64,000 nucleotides of DNA from an uncultured Clostridia bacterium (GCA_947624005.1 CANQHV010000001.1:124001-188000); one strand, 5' to 3'. Positions 43,777 to 52,861 are shown, counted from the first letter of the stretch. Program-made: numbers and translations. Notes: generated by a model not told the origin, from the letters alone.

Positions 43777-45183
43777 TCAGAATTCGAGGCTTTTTGCGAT
43801 ATAGTCTTCGAGTTCGCTTATTTTAAGGCGTATCTGCCGCATCGTGTCGCGGTCGCGCACGGTAACGGTGTCGTCTTTAAGCGTGTCGAAGTCAACGGTA
43901 ATGCAGTACGGCGTTCCTATCTCGTCCTGTCTGCGGTAACGCTTGCCTATCGAAGCCGTCACGTCGTAGGTTACGGAAAACTTCTTCGCAAGCATTCTGT
44001 ATATTCCGTCCGCTTTTTCCGACAAATCCTTTTGAAGGGGAAGCACGGCGGCTTTGAAAGGCGCAAGGAAGGGGTGCAGGCGCAAAACAGTCCTCGTTTC
44101 GGTTTTGTCGCCGCTTTGCACAACCTCTTCGTCGTAAGCGTCCGTAAGGAACGCAAGCACCATTCTTTCCACGCCGAGCGAGGGCTCTATTACGTAGGGC
44201 ACGTATTTTTCGCCCGTCACGGGGTCGAGGTAGTCCATCGGCTGACCGCTTTCTTTCTGGTGCTGAGTCAAATCGTAGTCCGTTCTGTCGGCAACGCCCC
44301 ACAGTTCGCCCCAACCGAATGCGAAGTTGTATTCGAAGTCGGTCGTCGCTTTCGAGTAAAAGGCAAGTTCTTCGGGGTCGTGGTCGCGCAATTTAAGGTT
44401 TTCGCTTTTCAGACCGAGCGACAGTAAAAAGTTGTGACAGTAATCTTTCCAATAGCCGAACCATTCGAGGTCGGTTCCGGGCTTGCAGAAAAATTCAAGT
44501 TCCATCTGCTCGAATTCGCGCACGCGGAAGATAAAGTTCCCGGGCGTTATCTCGTTTCTGAACGATTTTCCTATCTGACCTATGCCGAAAGGCACGCGCA
44601 TACGCGAGGTGCGCTGAACGTTTTTGAAGTTTACGAATATGCCCTGCGCCGTTTCGGGGCGGAGGTATACGGTGTTTACCGTGTCCTCGGTAACGCCCTG
44701 AAAAGTTTTGAACATAAGATTGAATTTTCTTATGGGCGTAAAATCCGATTTGCCGCAAACGGGGCAGTTTATCTTGTTATCCGCGATAAACTTTTCCATT
44801 TCTTCGTTGCTTAAAGCCTCGACCTTGACGTCGAGGTTGTGTTTTTTGCAATAATCCTCGATAAGGTTATCCGCGCGGTGGCGCGAGCGGCAGTTGCGGC
44901 AATCCATAAGGGGGTCCGAAAACCCGCCTATATGCCCCGAAGCTTTCCAGGTTTTTGTATTCATTAAAATTGCGCAGTCAACGCCCACGTTAAGCGTGTT
45001 TTCCTGAACGAATTTTTTCCACCAGGCTTTTTTGACGTTGTTTTTGAACTCTACGCCGAGGGGTCCGAAGTCCCAGGTATTGGCAAGCCCGCCGTAAATT
45101 TCGCTTCCGGGGTAAATAAATCCCCTTGCCTTGCAAAGCGCGACCAGCTTTTCCTGAGTCACGGCTCTTTTGTTATCCGCCAT
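43777..45183 (-). CDS. glyS: Glycyl-tRNA synthetase, alpha2 type
   Basis: 468 residues. Single-chain dimeric GlyRS as in Gram-positives, archaea and eukaryotes (not the alpha2beta2 GlyQS form). N-terminus [24 protein letters not shown], zinc-type cysteines [11 protein letters not shown] and CPVCGKSDF, class II motif 2 [20 protein letters not shown] and motif 3 [19 protein letters not shown] precedes the ATG. No T-box is seen in the leader; instead two perfect hairpins occupy it. Confidence 0.97.
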   Translation of the reverse strand: MADNKRAVTQEKLVALCKARGFIYPGSEIYGGLANTWDFGPLGVEFKNNVKKAWWKKFVQENTLNVGVDCAILMNTKTWKASGHIGGFSDPLMDCRNCRSRHRADNLIEDYCKKHNLDVKVEALSNEEMEKFIADNKINCPVCGKSDFTPIRKFNLMFKTFQGVTEDTVNTVYLRPETAQGIFVNFKNVQRTSRMRVPFGIGQIGKSFRNEITPGNFIFRVREFEQMELEFFCKPGTDLEWFGYWKDYCHNFLLSLGLKSENLKLRDHDPEELAFYSKATTDFEYNFAFGWGELWGVADRTDYDLTQHQKESGQPMDYLDPVTGEKYVPYVIEPSLGVERMVLAFLTDAYDEEVVQSGDKTETRTVLRLHPFLAPFKAAVLPLQKDLSEKADGIYRMLAKKFSVTYDVTASIGKRYRRQDEIGTPYCITVDFDTLKDDTVTVRDRDTMRQIRLKISELEDYIAKSLEF

Positions 45184-45196
45184 AATCTCTCCTTTG

Positions 45197-45250
45197 CCGC
45201 ATTTGGCTTAATGCGGACGAAATAAAATAGGGTAGCCGACAAGCTACCCT
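45197..45250 (-). promoter_or_regulatory. Two hairpins in the glyS leader
   Basis: AGGGTAGC-TTGTCG-GCTACCCT (45229-45250) lies at the predicted 5' end of the mRNA and is followed by ATTTTATTT, so it could be a 5' stabiliser for glyS or the terminator of the xre transcript. CCGCATT-AAGCCA-AATGCGG (45197-45216) directly abuts the AAAGGAGAG ribosome site. Confidence 0.6.
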
Positions 45251-45253
45251 TTA

Positions 45254-45282
45254 ATTTTATTTTAAACGCCCTTTCAAGTCAA
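45254..45282 (-). promoter_or_regulatory. glyS promoter
   Basis: Minus strand TTGACT, 17 nt, TAAAAT. Predicted start about 45247, inside the first leader hairpin. Confidence 0.65.
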
Positions 45283-45306
45283 GTAATTGACGGTTGTGCT
45301 TTCGCG

Positions 45307-45513
45307 TTATTTGAAATTCCGCGAAAATAATTCGTCGATACTGACTTCGTAGAAGTCCGCTATCGCCGCAAGCGTTTCATAGTCGGGGCGCGCCTTGTCG
45401 GTTTCGTACCTTGTATAGTTTACTCTGCTGATTTTAAGCAGTTCCGCAAGTTTTTCTTGCGTAAGCCCCTCGTTCTTACGCAATTCTTTTAATTTTCTGC
45501 CAATCTGTATCAT
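45307..45513 (-). CDS. XRE-family HTH transcriptional regulator
   Basis: 68 residues, one Cro/CI-type helix-turn-helix: IGRKLKELRKNEGLTQEKLA, LLKISRVNYTRYETDKARP, then FYEVSIDELF. No effector domain, so probably a simple dimeric repressor. It is divergent from the InlB-repeat lipoprotein; the 103-nt gap holds a perfect promoter toward the lipoprotein and two GTAC-N7-GTAC repeats. Auto- and cross-regulation of the pair is the natural inference. A hairpin at 45229 may terminate it. Confidence 0.88.
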   Translation of the reverse strand: MIQIGRKLKELRKNEGLTQEKLAELLKISRVNYTRYETDKARPDYETLAAIADFYEVSIDELFSRNFK

Positions 45514-45540
45514 TTTCTTACAACTTTATTATTTTAACAA

Positions 45541-45569
45541 TTGACATTGTACATATTTTGTACTATAAT
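45541..45569 (+). promoter_or_regulatory. Promoter of InlB-repeat lipoprotein
   Basis: TTGACA, 17 nt, TATAAT, perfect consensus; the spacer is fully occupied by the first GTAC repeat pair. Confidence 0.85.
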
Positions 45570-45596
45570 GTTTTAAAATGTACGAATAATGTACAT
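45547..45596. promoter_or_regulatory. Tandem XRE operators (GTAC-N7-GTAC x2)
   Basis: GTAC occurs at 45549, 45560, 45580 and 45591, that is two pairs each with an 11-nt period. Site 1 (TTGTACATATTTTGTAC) fills the promoter spacer and site 2 (ATGTACGAATAATGTACAT) covers the region just after the transcription start. Binding should block the promoter. Confidence 0.7.
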
Positions 45597-45625
45597 TTTA
45601 AAACAAAAACGGAGTTGTGGAAAAA

Positions 45626-47257
45626 GTGAAAAGGCGGTACAAATTTTTAATAGTTATTTTAAGTTGTATATTGGCTATGTCAATTGCGCTGTTTTCGGGT
45701 TGTGGAATGTTCAGCAGTTGCTGTGCCAGACACTATTATGTTACATATTCAGATAAAGACATTGTACATTCTGGAATAGATGTCAAAAAAGGCGATAAAA
45801 TTTTTGTTAACAATAATCATATACCGTATAAAGATGGCTACATTTTTTTGGGTTGGTTTGACAAAGAAGAGGGTGGCGAAATGTATATTGACGCACAAGG
45901 TCAAGGCTTAAAAGGCATAAAAAAGGATTTAACACTTTATCAGCAGTACAAAGCAATTGATATTACGGTAAAACTCAAATATCCCGAAGAATATACCGGT
46001 GCCAAAACCGAAACGTTGGTGTTAAAATACGACGATAAAATCGACGGCTTGCCGCTTGATTTAACTTTGGCAAATTGTGATTTTGACGGGTGGTATACTC
46101 AAAACGCGGGGCACGGCAAAAAAATCGCAAATGCGTCCGGTATGCTTGCGGGAGTTTCAGCTATAAACTACAATGAGTACAATATTTGCGAAGACGAGCT
46201 GACGCTTTACGCGAATTTTACTCCGAAAAAATATATTGTAACTTTAAAATTCGGCGACGAACATTTGGACGAGGAGGTGCGCGTTGAATACGGTACACCG
46301 GTAGCGGGGATAAATTATAAAACGCGTAATGCTGACGGCTTTGCGGTCAACGGTTGGTCAAAGTCAAAAGGCGGCGAAAACTTTTCGGGAAAAATAACGG
46401 GAAATACGGTTTTATATGCTTCCGGCAAATGGTCGCCGATTATAACTTTCGACAATAACGGCGGAAGCGGTGCATATTCAATTGTTGCCGATGAAAACGA
46501 AGATATAACATTGCCAATACCCGAAAAGATAACGGGAGAATTTAATGGTTGGAATGACGATAAGGGCAATGTAGCCGAATTTGACAAAATGCCCTCGGAA
46601 AGCGTTAAACTGACTGCAAGTTGGACGCCCAAAATCGTATTAGACGAAAATGGCGGTGAAAAAGTGAACGATATTAAGGCAAAAGCCGGAGCCTCTGTAA
46701 GTTTACCGTATATAACAAAGAATGGCTATATTTTCGGCGGCTGGTTCGACGAGGACGGCAAAAAATATGAAACTAAAACTATGCCAAATGAAGGAGCGTT
46801 ACTTAAAGCCGGCTGGTATAAGGCTAAACAAATGACTATGACCTGGAAAGATGCATATGCCGACTGTGAGACAACATACAGAGGTCACGAATCTTCAATT
46901 TACGAAGAAACTAATTTGGAGGGAATATATTACTTGATATTAGATATTTCTTTCGAGTGTGATCACTATTCAAGTAAAAATTCAATAATTGGTTTTGACG
47001 GTTATAACAGTTTGTATTTCTGCATATATTCAGCTGCGACTACAGATTCAAATTTCGCCTTATGCGACCAAGATTATTTTCCCCATCAAAAAGTATCAAG
47101 TTACAGAAAATATAACGTCAAAAAAACTATCAAAGTAACAGATGGTTTATTTTATATGTCTTTTACGGCGAGTACAAGATATAGCGGTGTTTCAATACGC
47201 AATATTTCAGCGAATGTTACTTACCCGCTTATAAAGAGTTTGTATTTGGATTTTTAA
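45626..47257 (+). CDS. Lipoprotein with InlB B-type (Listeria-Bacteroides) repeats
   Basis: About 543 residues. Signal peptide with lipobox LFSGCG after a hydrophobic stretch. Four to five beta-grasp repeats follow, each of the InlB-B type (DGYIFLGWFDKEEGG, CDFDGWYTQNAG, ITFDNNGGSG, ENGGEKVNDIKA ... GYIFGGWFDEDG). The last 115 residues or so are a unique, Cys-containing domain with no match I know. The start is a GTG at 45626 (GGAG 11 nt upstream); a GTG at 45617 is only 2 nt from that site. Codon use is clearly AT-richer than in neighbours, suggesting horizontal transfer. Cell-surface adhesion is a guess. Confidence 0.85.
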   Translation: MKRRYKFLIVILSCILAMSIALFSGCGMFSSCCARHYYVTYSDKDIVHSGIDVKKGDKIFVNNNHIPYKDGYIFLGWFDKEEGGEMYIDAQGQGLKGIKKDLTLYQQYKAIDITVKLKYPEEYTGAKTETLVLKYDDKIDGLPLDLTLANCDFDGWYTQNAGHGKKIANASGMLAGVSAINYNEYNICEDELTLYANFTPKKYIVTLKFGDEHLDEEVRVEYGTPVAGINYKTRNADGFAVNGWSKSKGGENFSGKITGNTVLYASGKWSPIITFDNNGGSGAYSIVADENEDITLPIPEKITGEFNGWNDDKGNVAEFDKMPSESVKLTASWTPKIVLDENGGEKVNDIKAKAGASVSLPYITKNGYIFGGWFDEDGKKYETKTMPNEGALLKAGWYKAKQMTMTWKDAYADCETTYRGHESSIYEETNLEGIYYLILDISFECDHYSSKNSIIGFDGYNSLYFCIYSAATTDSNFALCDQDYFPHQKVSSYRKYNVKKTIKVTDGLFYMSFTASTRYSGVSIRNISANVTYPLIKSLYLDF

Positions 47258-47268
47258 TTTAAAAGTTT

Positions 47269-47320
47269 ATAAACCGCGCCCCGCGGCAACTGCCGCGGGG
47301 CGCGGTTTATGCGGTTTTTT
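47269..47320 (+). terminator. Lipoprotein terminator
   Basis: The stem ATAAACCGCGCCCCGCGGCA / TGCCGCGGGGCGCGGTTTAT, then GCGGTTTTTT; CCGCGGCA core shared with other terminators here. Confidence 0.9.
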
Positions 47321-47556
47321 GCCAAAATTTCACTAATATAAAAAATTGCAAAATTTTAAAGCAAAATAATATACTTTTCGCGCGCGCGTATGGTATAATA
47401 CAAACGAAGAAGTTTGCTTGCAAGGTTTTTGCGCGCAAAATACCCGTTTCGGCGTATTTTCCGCAAAAAACCGTCGGTAAGGCGCGGCCGCGAATAACTT
47501 TGATTTTTTACGCCGCCGTGTTACAATATATAAACCGAAAGAAAAAAGGAATTGAT
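47321..47556 (+). promoter_or_regulatory. Intergenic region with two candidate promoters for fhs
   Basis: No gene. An extended -10 TGGTATAAT near 47394 could start a leader of about 160 nt. Nearer the gene is TTGATT (47500-47505), 16 nt, TACAAT (47522-47527). No known folate riboswitch motif is visible. Confidence 0.5.
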
Positions 47557-49218
47557 ATGCTTTCAGATATCGAAATTGCCGAAAGTTGCAAAATGCGCCC
47601 CATACGCGAAATCGCGGCGAAGTTGGGTATAAAAGACGAAGCTTTGGAACTGTACGGAAACTACAAGGCGAAGATAAATCTTCCCGAAGTCAAGCCCAAG
47701 TCCAAACTTATTCTGGTGACCGCGATAAACCCCACGGCGAGCGGCGAAGGTAAAACCACCGTTTCGATAGGTCTTGCGGACGGGCTTTCGAAGATAGGCA
47801 AAAAGGTCTGCCTTGCCCTGCGCGAACCGTCGCTCGGACCCGTGTTCGGCGTAAAGGGCGGCGCGGCGGGCGGCGGTTACGCCCAGATAGTGCCCATGGC
47901 TGATATCAATCTGCATTTTACGGGCGATTTGCACGCGATAACCGCGGCGAACAACCTTTTGTGCGCTATGATAGACAACCATATTTTCCGCGGCAATACG
48001 CTCGATATCCGCGACGTTTATTTCAAACGCTGTCTTGATATGAACGACCGCGCTCTGCGCAACGTCCGTATAGACAGCGAAGCGGGAACTATGCGCGGCT
48101 GTCAAAGCTATTCCCGCGAAGAAAATTTCGAAATCACCGCCGCAAGCGAAGTAATGGCCGTGTTATGCCTTGCGACCGACCTTGCCGACCTTAAAGCAAG
48201 GCTTGCAAACATAGTGGTAGGCGTAAATTCCAAGGGCGAGTTCGTCCGCGCGGGTCAGCTTAAAGCCGAGGGCGCTATGGCGACCCTTTTAAAGGACGCG
48301 ATAAAGCCCAACCTCGTGCAGACTTTGGAAGGCACGCCCGCCGTCGTACACGGCGGACCGTTTGCGAATATCGCGCACGGCTGTAACTCGATACGCGCCA
48401 CATACACGGCTATGAGCCTTGCGGACTACACCGTGACCGAGGCGGGCTTCGGCGCGGATTTGGGAGCCGAAAAATTTCTCGATACCAAGTGCCGCATAGC
48501 GGGTATTGAACCTGACTGCGTTGTTATAGTCGCTACCGTAAAGGCGTTGAAGCTTCACGGGGGCGCGGACAAAGCCACCCTTTCGCAGGAAAATCTTACC
48601 GCGCTTAAAGCGGGGCTTCCCAACCTTATGAAGCACGTCGAAAACATACAAAAAGTTTACAATAAACCCGTCGTCGTCGCAATGAACAGATTTGCGACCG
48701 ACACCAAAGCCGAAATTGCCGAGGTTTTGGATTCCTGCGGCAAAGCGGGCGTTCGCGCCGTATTCTGCGACGTCTTTTTAAAGGGCGGCGAGGGCGGCGT
48801 AGCGCTTGCCGAAGAGGTGGTAAGCGAGTGCGCAAAAGGCGGAAAACTTCACTACGCATATAACCTTAACGACCCGATAAAGGTCAAAATCAACGATATA
48901 GTCACAAAAATTTACGGCGGAAAGGGCGCGGTATTCACCCCCGAAGCCGAAAGAAAAATTCAGGAAATAGAGAGCATGGGTATAAAGGGACTGCCCGTAA
49001 TAATAGCAAAAACGCAGTACTCGCTTTCGGACAACGCGAAACTTCTTGCGCGCCCCGAGGACTTTGAAATAACGGTCAGGGACGTGGCGTATAAGGGCGG
49101 CGCAAACTTTATAGTCGCGGTTGCTGGCGAAATAATGCTTATGCCCGGACTTCCCGCCGCGCCCTGCGCCGAACATATCGACGTAACCGCGGACGGCGTT
49201 ATTACGGGGTTGTCTTAA
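47557..49218 (+). CDS. fhs: Formate-tetrahydrofolate ligase
   Basis: 553 residues. ATP-dependent formation of 10-formyl-THF, used for purines and in anaerobes for one-carbon flow. P-loop-like PTASGEGKTTVSIGLADGL, LREPSLGPVFGVKGGAAGGGY, then DLHAITAANNLL and the FGADLGAEKF segment. The start is set at 47557 (MLSDIEIAE) after AAAAAAGGA; the track start at 47500 is inside the promoter. With the 5-formyl-THF cyclo-ligase at 26.6 kb it covers folate interconversion. glnS follows. Confidence 0.96.
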   Translation: MLSDIEIAESCKMRPIREIAAKLGIKDEALELYGNYKAKINLPEVKPKSKLILVTAINPTASGEGKTTVSIGLADGLSKIGKKVCLALREPSLGPVFGVKGGAAGGGYAQIVPMADINLHFTGDLHAITAANNLLCAMIDNHIFRGNTLDIRDVYFKRCLDMNDRALRNVRIDSEAGTMRGCQSYSREENFEITAASEVMAVLCLATDLADLKARLANIVVGVNSKGEFVRAGQLKAEGAMATLLKDAIKPNLVQTLEGTPAVVHGGPFANIAHGCNSIRATYTAMSLADYTVTEAGFGADLGAEKFLDTKCRIAGIEPDCVVIVATVKALKLHGGADKATLSQENLTALKAGLPNLMKHVENIQKVYNKPVVVAMNRFATDTKAEIAEVLDSCGKAGVRAVFCDVFLKGGEGGVALAEEVVSECAKGGKLHYAYNLNDPIKVKINDIVTKIYGGKGAVFTPEAERKIQEIESMGIKGLPVIIAKTQYSLSDNAKLLARPEDFEITVRDVAYKGGANFIVAVAGEIMLMPGLPAAPCAEHIDVTADGVITGLS

Positions 49219-49238
49219 AAACTTTCAAGGAAACAAGT

Positions 49239-50885
49239 ATGAAATTACCCGAGGCAACCAATTTTATCGAACAGTATATAAACGAAGAACTCGAAGCGGG
49301 CAAGTTTGCCGCTACGGGCAATAAAATAATAGTCCGCTTTCCGCCCGAACCCAACGGATATCTGCACATAGGTCACGTCAAGGCAATGTGCATAAACTTC
49401 GGCGTAAAAGAAAGGTACGGCGGCGAACTCAACCTCAGAATGGACGATACCAACCCCGCCAAAGAGGACTACGAGTACGTTAATTCGATAGTCGAGGCGG
49501 TAAAATGGCTGGGCTTTCAGCCCGACAGACTGCTTTTCGCGTCGGACTATTACGATAAGCTTTACGAAATCGCCGAAAAGTATATACTCGACGGCAACGC
49601 GTACGTCTGCGACCTGTCCGCCGACGAAATAACCGCAACCCGCGGCACTCTTACAGAGGCGGGCGTTCCCTCGCCTTACCGCGACAGAAGCGTAGAAGAA
49701 AACCTTAAACTTTTCAGGGAAATGAAGGCGGGCAAATACCCCGACGGCGCGAAAGTTCTGCGCGCGAAAATAGATATGTCGTCGCCCAATCTGAATATGC
49801 GCGACCCCGTGCTGTACAGAATAGCGCACGTTACCCATTACCGCACGGGCGACAAGTGGTGCATATACCCTATGTACGACTTCGCGCACCCTTTATCCGA
49901 CGCGATAGAGGGGGTAACGCACTCGCTTTGTTCGCTTGAATTCGAAAATCACCGACCGCTGTACGATTGGGTTATCGAAAAGGCTGGTTTCCCCGCGCCC
50001 GTACCCCGTCAGATAGAGTTTGCGCGGTTGAATATAACCAATATGCTTATGTCCAAGCGGTATCTTAAAAAGCTTGTGGACGAGGGCTTTGTGCGGGGCT
50101 GGGACGACGTAAGAATGCCCACTCTCGCGGGGCTTAAAAACAGAGGAGTTCCGCCCGAGGCGCTTAAAAAATTCTGCGCCGACGTCGGGGTGGCGAAAAA
50201 CTACGGCGTGGTAAACGCCGCGCAGCTCGACAGTTGCATACGCGACAACCTCAACGAAAACGCCGAGCGCGCGATGGCGATTGTCAATCCCGTAAAACTC
50301 ACCGTTACAAATTATAAGGGCGGCGAAAAGCTGAATTTCGAAAAGAACCCCGTAAAACAGCTCGGCACGCGCGAAATAGCGTTTTCGGGCAGCGTATATA
50401 TCGAGAGGGACGATTTTTCGCTTAATCCCCCGCCCAAATACAAAAGGTTGCAAAAGAGCGGCACCGTCCGTCTGAAAAGCGCGTATATTGTGCGTTGCGA
50501 CGACGTTTCGCTTGACGCGGACGGCAACGTAAAAGAAATTTTCTGCACCTATTTCCCCGAAACGCACAGCGGCAGTAACGCCCCCACCGACGTAAAGGCG
50601 AAAGGCACGATACAGTGGGTGGACGCGCAAACGGCGCAAGACTGCGAAATAAGGCAGTACGGTCCGCTTCTTAAAGACGAAGAGTACCCCGACCAGGACT
50701 ACGGCGAAAGGCTGAATTACGAAAGCGAAAAGATAATGCGCGGCAAAGCGGAGCCTTATCTTGCCGAAAGCGCGGACGGAACGGCGTTCCAGCTTATGCG
50801 CACGGGGTATTACAAAAAATGCACCGAGGACGGAAAGCTTGTCCTCTCGGAAATAGTTTCTTTGAAAGACAGTTTCAATAAATAG
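49239..50885 (+). CDS. glnS: Glutaminyl-tRNA synthetase
   Basis: 548 residues. Class I enzyme with HIGH motif PPEPNGYLHIGHVKA and KMSKS variant LMSKRYL; LRMDDTNPAKEDYEYV and LCSLEFENHRPLYDW are GlnRS features, as is the two-barrel C-terminal anticodon region (NPVKLTVTNYKGG, REIAFSGSVYIERDDF). It distinguishes this genome from most Gram-positives, which use Glu-tRNA(Gln) amidation; acquisition by transfer in the lineage is plausible. AAGGAAACAAGT precedes the ATG, 20 nt after fhs. Confidence 0.95.
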   Translation: MKLPEATNFIEQYINEELEAGKFAATGNKIIVRFPPEPNGYLHIGHVKAMCINFGVKERYGGELNLRMDDTNPAKEDYEYVNSIVEAVKWLGFQPDRLLFASDYYDKLYEIAEKYILDGNAYVCDLSADEITATRGTLTEAGVPSPYRDRSVEENLKLFREMKAGKYPDGAKVLRAKIDMSSPNLNMRDPVLYRIAHVTHYRTGDKWCIYPMYDFAHPLSDAIEGVTHSLCSLEFENHRPLYDWVIEKAGFPAPVPRQIEFARLNITNMLMSKRYLKKLVDEGFVRGWDDVRMPTLAGLKNRGVPPEALKKFCADVGVAKNYGVVNAAQLDSCIRDNLNENAERAMAIVNPVKLTVTNYKGGEKLNFEKNPVKQLGTREIAFSGSVYIERDDFSLNPPPKYKRLQKSGTVRLKSAYIVRCDDVSLDADGNVKEIFCTYFPETHSGSNAPTDVKAKGTIQWVDAQTAQDCEIRQYGPLLKDEEYPDQDYGERLNYESEKIMRGKAEPYLAESADGTAFQLMRTGYYKKCTEDGKLVLSEIVSLKDSFNK

Positions 50886-50896
50886 CGAGGTATATT

Positions 50897-52087
50897 ATGA
50901 AATTAATAAGCCTTATAATAATCTGCGTGCTTGCGTTCGCAATTCTCGTCGGCTTATTCCGCGGGCTTCACAGAGGTTACACCCGTATTTCGAGCTTCGG
51001 AACGGAATATCTTCTGTGCTGTCTTTGCACGGTCGGCGTGGGCGCAATCGTCTATAAAACGCTCGGCAAAAACGGCGGTACGGACGCAGCGATTGCAGGC
51101 ATAATAATGCTTTTGGTGCCCGTCGCCTTTTACGGGATATTCAAAACCCTTGCCGTGCTTTTACGCAAACTTATAAATTCGAAAATGCAGGCGCGGCAAG
51201 AGCTGTCGTATTACGAACAGTACGCTGATATGGAAGAAAACCGCGAGGGAATATTGGACGCGGTTTACGACGGCGACAAAAAGAAGTACAAAAAACTCAC
51301 CAAAGAGCGCAAGTCTTTTAAGCTCGAACCGGGCGGTTGGAGAATGGTTGACCGCTTTATCGGCGCGTTCGTCGGAATGGTTCAGCTGTTCGTCATCACG
51401 GGAATTGTCTGCTGCGTTGCGCTTATGATTCTCGACTTCGCAAGGGTAAGCGCGCTTGCGGAAATTTTCCGGACCTCGTCGTGGCTGTCGTTCAAAGATA
51501 TGCTTTTCGACTGCCTTTTCATCGCGCTTATGTACCTTTGCATCAAATGCGGATATACAAGCGGCATAATGAATTCGCTTATAGGTATTTTAGTGCTTGT
51601 AATGCTTGCGGGGGCGGGAGTATTTTCGTATTATCTCGCTTTCAAAGTATCGGCTTTCGATTCCGCGGCGCACGCGATAACCGCAACTCTCGGCGCGTCC
51701 GAATCCGTTTCGCAGATTTTCGGGTCGGGGGTAAGCGACGTCGTCGGCAGAATAGTAATAGCGGTGGGGCTGTTCCTTATTATGCTTGTGGAAATAATAA
51801 TATTCGCTATTTTCATTCCACGGCTTGTCGATATGGCGCGCGGTTCGGCGGCGTTCCGCACGACGGACGGCATACTCGGCGCAGTCTTCCTCGTGATAGT
51901 CGCATTCGGCGTACAGCTTGTTTTGGGCTGGCTGTTGTCGTCGGTTTCCGAGCTTGAATTTATGCAGATTTTCAACGGTTATTTCGACGGAAGCAAACTT
52001 ACGAAGTACATATTCTCGGACAATATAATTTCCGAGTTCGGCGCAGGTCAGGCGACTTTCCTCCGCAATTGGTTCGGACTCGATTGA
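50897..52087 (+). CDS. Polytopic membrane protein, unknown function
   Basis: 396 residues with about eight hydrophobic helices: two near the N-terminus, a charged cytoplasmic loop (about residues 97-150, rich in Lys, Glu, Tyr), then five or six more. The first segment (IIICVLAFAILVGLFRGLHRGY) is reminiscent of CvpA/colicin V production-like proteins, but the protein is twice their length and the match is weak. GCGAGG precedes the ATG, 11 nt after glnS. A terminator follows. Confidence 0.75.
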   Translation: MKLISLIIICVLAFAILVGLFRGLHRGYTRISSFGTEYLLCCLCTVGVGAIVYKTLGKNGGTDAAIAGIIMLLVPVAFYGIFKTLAVLLRKLINSKMQARQELSYYEQYADMEENREGILDAVYDGDKKKYKKLTKERKSFKLEPGGWRMVDRFIGAFVGMVQLFVITGIVCCVALMILDFARVSALAEIFRTSSWLSFKDMLFDCLFIALMYLCIKCGYTSGIMNSLIGILVLVMLAGAGVFSYYLAFKVSAFDSAAHAITATLGASESVSQIFGSGVSDVVGRIVIAVGLFLIMLVEIIIFAIFIPRLVDMARGSAAFRTTDGILGAVFLVIVAFGVQLVLGWLLSSVSELEFMQIFNGYFDGSKLTKYIFSDNIISEFGAGQATFLRNWFGLD

Positions 52088-52102
52088 AAACGTAAAAAAG
52101 TA

Positions 52103-52129
52103 CCGCCCGCGGCAAACTGCCGCGGGCGG
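52103..52129. terminator. Hairpin between convergent membrane-protein and DUF1540 genes
   Basis: CCGCCCGCGGCA-AAC-TGCCGCGGGCGG; no long T tract on the plus side, TACTTTTTTACG on the minus side, so it fits best as the DUF1540 terminator. Confidence 0.7.
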
Positions 52130-52134
52130 CTCTG

Positions 52135-52284
52135 TTATATCCTCTCTGCAAAACTCTCGCAGCAGGTGCACTGTTCGCCGCAGGCGCAACCCACCTTGAT
52201 TTTGTCGAGCGTGCAGTTGCAGCCGCCGTGATTGTGTCTGCATTCCGCAACGTTGCAGGCAATGTCGAAATTTATATTTTCCAT
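52135..52284 (-). CDS. DUF1540 cysteine-rich small protein
   Basis: 49 residues, missing from the ORF track: MENINFDIACNVAECRHNHG then NCTLDKIKVGC and CTCCESFAERI. The eight cysteines and the final C-E-S-F are characteristic of DUF1540, a small putative metal-binding protein widespread in Clostridia. GGAGG lies 7 nt before the ATG. It is monocistronic, between two convergent/divergent neighbours. Function unknown. Confidence 0.88.
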   Translation of the reverse strand: MENINFDIACNVAECRHNHGGCNCTLDKIKVGCACGEQCTCCESFAERI

Positions 52285-52371
52285 AAATTAACCTCCGTCG
52301 TTATTATGCGCAATTCCGCGGCTTATATTCGGTATATTCCGCATTTGACGCCGTTATTTTTTCCGCCGCCG

Positions 52372-52400
52372 TTGACAAGCGCGCGCTTTTGTAATAAAAT
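52372..52400 (+). promoter_or_regulatory. rplI promoter
   Basis: TTGACA, 17 nt, TAAAAT; GGAGG precedes the ATG at 52418. Confidence 0.8.
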
Positions 52401-52417
52401 AGAAACAGGAGGAACAT

Positions 52418-52861
52418 ATGAAGGTTATTTTACTTCAAGACGTCAAGGGTCAGGGCAAGCGCGGCGACGTCGTGGACGTCAACGAGGGCTACGCAAGGAA
52501 CTTTCTTGTAAAAAAGGGAATGGCGGAAATCGCCACGGCGACCAAGTTGAACGATTTGAAACAGAAGCAGGCGGCGGCGGATTTCCACCGCGCGGAGGAG
52601 GTCAAGGCGACGCGCGCCCTCGCCGAAGAGATAAAAGGCAAAACTTTCACCGTAAAATTAAAGGCGGGGCAGGGCGGCAAAACGTTCGGCTCGGTAACCG
52701 CGGGAAATATCTCCGACGCGCTTAAAAGCGGCGGTTACGACGTCGATAAAAAGAAAATTCAGCTTTCCGCGCCCATTAAAAACGTCGGCGTGTACGAGGT
52801 GGACCTTCGCCTTATGGAGGGCATATCCTCGAAAATCAAAATTTCGGTCGAAAGCGAATAA
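52418..52861 (+). CDS. rplI: 50S ribosomal protein bL9
   Basis: 147 residues. N-terminal rRNA-binding domain MKVILLQDVKGQGKRGDVVD and GYARNFLVKKGMA, a long connecting helix, then the C-terminal domain (AGQGGKTFGSVTAGNISDAL). It bridges to the neighbouring ribosome and helps maintain frame. It stands alone here with its own promoter and terminator, away from rpsF-rpsR and dnaB with which it is often clustered. Confidence 0.96.
   Translation: MKVILLQDVKGQGKRGDVVDVNEGYARNFLVKKGMAEIATATKLNDLKQKQAAADFHRAEEVKATRALAEEIKGKTFTVKLKAGQGGKTFGSVTAGNISDALKSGGYDVDKKKIQLSAPIKNVGVYEVDLRLMEGISSKIKISVESE

Noticed and set aside
45184-45306. T-box upstream of glyS
   Set aside because: No AGGGTGGNACCGCG-like sequence and too little leader; only two short hairpins are present.
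47321-47556. Folate (THF) riboswitch upstream of fhs
   Set aside because: None of the conserved THF-aptamer words is present.
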